Of a DNA stretch of 64,000 nucleotides, positions 61,330 to 64,000 are shown piece by piece. This DNA is from Lepturacanthus savala. Taxonomy: Eukaryota; Chordata; Actinopteri; Scombriformes; Trichiuridae. Position numbers and translations under genes: made by a program. The notes beneath the pieces were generated by a model. The model did not search any database, had not been told where the DNA came from, and saw only the letters and a program-made list of their open reading frames with translations. Location: contig CM060461.1 in the NCBI GenBank assembly GCA_030544235.1, forward strand, positions 7,509,449 to 7,573,448, written 5' to 3'. Every line of letters begins with the position of its first letter. The stretch's first letter is position 1.

Positions 61330-61660
61330 TAATTTATGTTTACACATGTAATAACTGACGATAATGTAATAAACTTTCCATATTTATAGGTCAATAACAT
61401 AATAACTGTCCAATAACATAATAAAAGTGCTGAAACGTCATAACTTTTGGTGATAACGTAATAATTTATTATGTTATCAGCAGGTTATTAAGTTATTGTA
61501 ATAAGTAATAAGTTATTATATTATTGGCAAAAAGTGATTACTTTATCAGTTTAGGACTTTTAATATATTATTGGCCACTTATTATGTTATTGGCCTATTA
61601 TATTTTAAAAAGGGCAAATTTATTATGTTATTGCCGTTATTATGTTATTGGCTGTACACA
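61330..61660. mobile_element. Palindromic MITE-like element ('ataacataataa')
   Basis: The left half has repeated 'caataacataataactgtcc' and 'aataacataataaaagtgct'; the right half mirrors it with 'gacttttaatatattattgg', 'cacttattatgttattggcc' and a further ttattatgttattggc pair at 61605-61650. Inverted arms of roughly 50 nt around 61392-61440 and 61548-61595 fold together with several mismatches. No coding frame. Such foldback elements with this word are recurrent in fish. Confidence 0.7.
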
Positions 61661-63630
61661 TGCACCATTTATAATAGTTAAATACATTATTATCTCTTAT
61701 AGTTGTTGAAAACCTTGCTCAGAGGAGAAAACTCATTTTACACGTTTATGATTTAAAAGTAAGAACACTGTTCTTTGAAATATGAACATATTTACAATAA
61801 ACTAAATTAATAAGGGTTAGGGTTCTATTAAACAATGCTAAGGTGGCTAATCCGCTCATCATTTAAATTTAAATGGCAACTTGCTGTCATGGTGATGGGC
61901 GACAAATGCAACTTGTTAATCACTTTTGATGTTTTGTTGCATCTAGCCTAGAGGTCAAGGTTGAATGTGTAGAATATGTATGTCCACATTGTGCTTAGAG
62001 GGGCACAGAATAAAAATATAGCTTTTCTGGGAAAAAAAAATGTAGTGTGAATTAATTGTTGTTAGAAGGGTTTGACTTGACAATGACTTGATGATGGCAG
62101 TGACAGAAGCATTGCCAGTTGCCAGATAAAGTCTCTATGCTCGGCACAGCAAGGCTACTGGGTAAAAATAGCAGAGTCTGCAAGTCCTGCAGCAGCTTCA
62201 AAGCCCCGGAGAATGGAGAACGGTGCGTTATGAATCAGAGTAACTAGAGAAAAGCAAAAAACTGGGTCTGTATTGGTGAAACATATGCTAGATAGACTCA
62301 TGTAAAGAATTTACACGGCATCATAACACACACGGAAATAGCGACTGAGCTAACTTGCTGGCTAACTTAGCTAACGTTACCTATTAATAAAATTGCTCTT
62401 CAACAACATTACTAGTTTACAATATATGACGTTTTGATGAGTTGAAATTTGTAGTTACCCTGTATGACTTGGTACTTGACACTACATGGTGCAGGCTGAT
62501 AGCTTGATACAGTTCGCAACAAACCTGGCAACCCAACTGCTGGATTGTTTTTGTGTTGCAACTACGATTTTGAGACACTAGAGCTGTGTGTGAAACCTGA
62601 CTACTAACCAGTAGCTACCACTCCAACACCACAGTAGTAGCATCTATGTAGGAAGTTAGCCAGTAGAAGGTAAAATTCAGATGTACTACAGCACCATCAG
62701 CCTTCCCTCCTGGTGACTTGTGGGATAGTGCAGTATGGTTGCACACTGTAAAGTATGACCGGATTTAGAAAACCATCAGGGTACCATTAGCCTACCTGTT
62801 GAAAGCCTCCTAAGGTATTAGGATGTTCTACCATGATTGATTTGCTCCATGAATTAAAAACTGGTGTTTAATAATCCCATTGTTGTATTGACTGCAATTG
62901 TTCAGTTGTTGTTCAGTTTTTGGCATAAAATTATATAATTTGCTAAATGCCATCTACCATAACTCCAACATGTTGTCAAGTTAATATTTTGATGCATCAT
63001 AGGCTTATTTTTTCAATAATCAAATAATCCAATTAACTCTACGTGTAGGACAGACTGAAGATGCTCTCTAGCAAGTTTGTGTCATTGAGCAAAATCATTG
63101 AAGGAGATTAATATGTAGGTTTATTATGTTTTACAGATTTAAAAAATGATGTTATGGATAATTTGCAGTAATAAGTAGTATTATAATAGTATTACATTAC
63201 AGTATAAGTAGTATAAGTATGGTTGATTTGTTATGAATTTTCAAAGTTTAGAACTTTAAATGCTCACTATAACACCATCATCACAGCTATTGGTTTTTAT
63301 TTGCAGTTGAGTAAATCTGTTATTGGACTGGACCTTTGTGCAAGGTTTGGTGAATTCTTTGCTCACAGAAAGTAGGGAATTTCTGGGAATAATAATAAAC
63401 AATACACAGGAAATCAAAGGCACTGTCAGTTTAGCTGCCTGGATTCTAACTAACTATTCTAACTTAATATTAAATTGATATAAACCAACATATCAACACA
63501 ACTCATCAATCCAAACATACTGCATATTAATAATCTAATGGTGTCATATATAATAATATGACAGTCAGAGGAACAAATGGATATTTTTACTGCAATAAAC
63601 TACAAACTACATTTTACTGCTATTTTTTAA
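61661..63630. other. Flank upstream of zbtb14; no gene seen
   Basis: About 2 kb of AT-rich sequence. 62340-62390 holds an agctaacttgctggctaact-type run found in many fish repeats. No credible frame. Confidence 0.55.
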
Positions 63631-63639
63631 AAGATTTAT

Positions 63640-63770
63640 TTAGTTTTTTTGTCTTCATTTTATAATGTGGCAGAGAAGCTGAAACACAAACAGAGAGAAG
63701 GGAACGACCTGCAACATGGGTCCCAGACCAAGATTGAACCAGGGACATTGACATTATATGGCATGCACTG
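63640..63770 (-). repeat. tRNA-derived SINE-like sequence, copy 1
   Basis: On the plus strand 'gaacgacctgcaacatgggt', then cagaccaagattgaaccagg, gacattgacattatatggca. The reversed B-box-like 'ggttcaatcttgg' supports a tRNA-like promoter on the minus strand. Degraded; probably a SINE rather than a functional tRNA. Confidence 0.5.
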
Positions 63771-63834
63771 GTGCTCTATACTTATGTAATTTTACTTTTT
63801 TAGGATCACATATATTTTTTAACTGGTAGGAAGG

Positions 63835-63960
63835 TAGCCAGACAGGGAAGGGGAAAGGAGTGTAGGTGAGTGCCATGCTGCAGGGGTCCAGCCAGCAGGG
63901 ATTTGAACTGGGAACTCTCCACCTATGTGGAATATCGCCTAACCACGTGGCTATTTGGAC
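63835..63960 (-). repeat. tRNA-derived SINE-like sequence, copy 2
   Basis: On the plus strand 'gggatttgaactgggaactc' followed by tccacctatg and 'cgcctaaccacgtggctatt'. In reverse this gives a B-box-like GTTCAAATCCC and a plausible A-box region. It lies 65 nt from copy 1 in the same orientation; the pair may belong to one larger element. No intact cloverleaf was found. Confidence 0.5.
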
Positions 63961-64000
63961 ACATATGTACTTTTACTTGAGTATGGTCTTTCTTGCAGGA

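Noticed and set aside
1..64000. CRISPR arrays, bacterial operons, rRNA and intact tRNA genes
   Set aside because: None seen; introns, CpG islands and fish repeats show a vertebrate nuclear genome.

Overview
The window looks like teleost fish DNA: AT-rich, with many small dispersed repeats of kinds I know from spiny-rayed fish genomes, long introns, and two recognisable vertebrate protein genes. Both genes are on the minus strand. There is no sign of operons, viruses, CRISPR arrays or bacterial sequence. All homology statements rest on remembered family sequences; no search was run.

Left part (1-17 kb): the 5' half of apcdd1, a membrane-bound Wnt inhibitor. Exon 1 (16522-16570, signal peptide), exon 2 (9871-10045) and exon 3 (8139-8664) join in a consistent reading frame across canonical splice sites. 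They give about 250 residues, roughly half of the human protein (514 residues from memory). The remaining exons are not visible and should lie before position 1, so intron 3 is longer than 8.1 kb. Intron 2 holds a DNA transposon-like element that makes up about half of it. A CpG-rich leader and a TATA-like box lie upstream of exon 1.

Middle (17-58 kb): about 41 kb with no convincing protein gene. It holds a dispersed family with four copies (one of them split by a later insertion), several LINE remnants (a reverse-transcriptase relic at 37.1-37.8 kb sits between inverted arms), MITE-like elements, a perfect 20-bp palindrome, a long purine-rich tract and a 1-kb CA-rich region. GC-richer blocks without long reading frames (46-47.4 kb, 24.6-24.8 kb, 54.0-54.4 kb) are candidates for conserved regulatory DNA.

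Right part (58-64 kb): a zbtb14 (ZF5)-like gene with its whole coding region in one exon (59059-60231), a 3' UTR ending near 58235, a short 5' UTR piece behind a clear splice acceptor, and a CpG island promoter near 60.6-61.1 kb. Its protein lacks the first zinc finger of mammalian ZBTB14 as a functional unit and has a shortened linker. Beyond it lie a palindromic MITE-like element and tRNA-derived SINE-like sequence. Human ZBTB14 and APCDD1 both lie on 18p11, so the pair looks like a conserved linkage. I did not find an undescribed system. The most notable points are the decayed zinc finger, the hairpin-forming 71-bp tandem repeat, and the inverted LINE structure at 37 kb.
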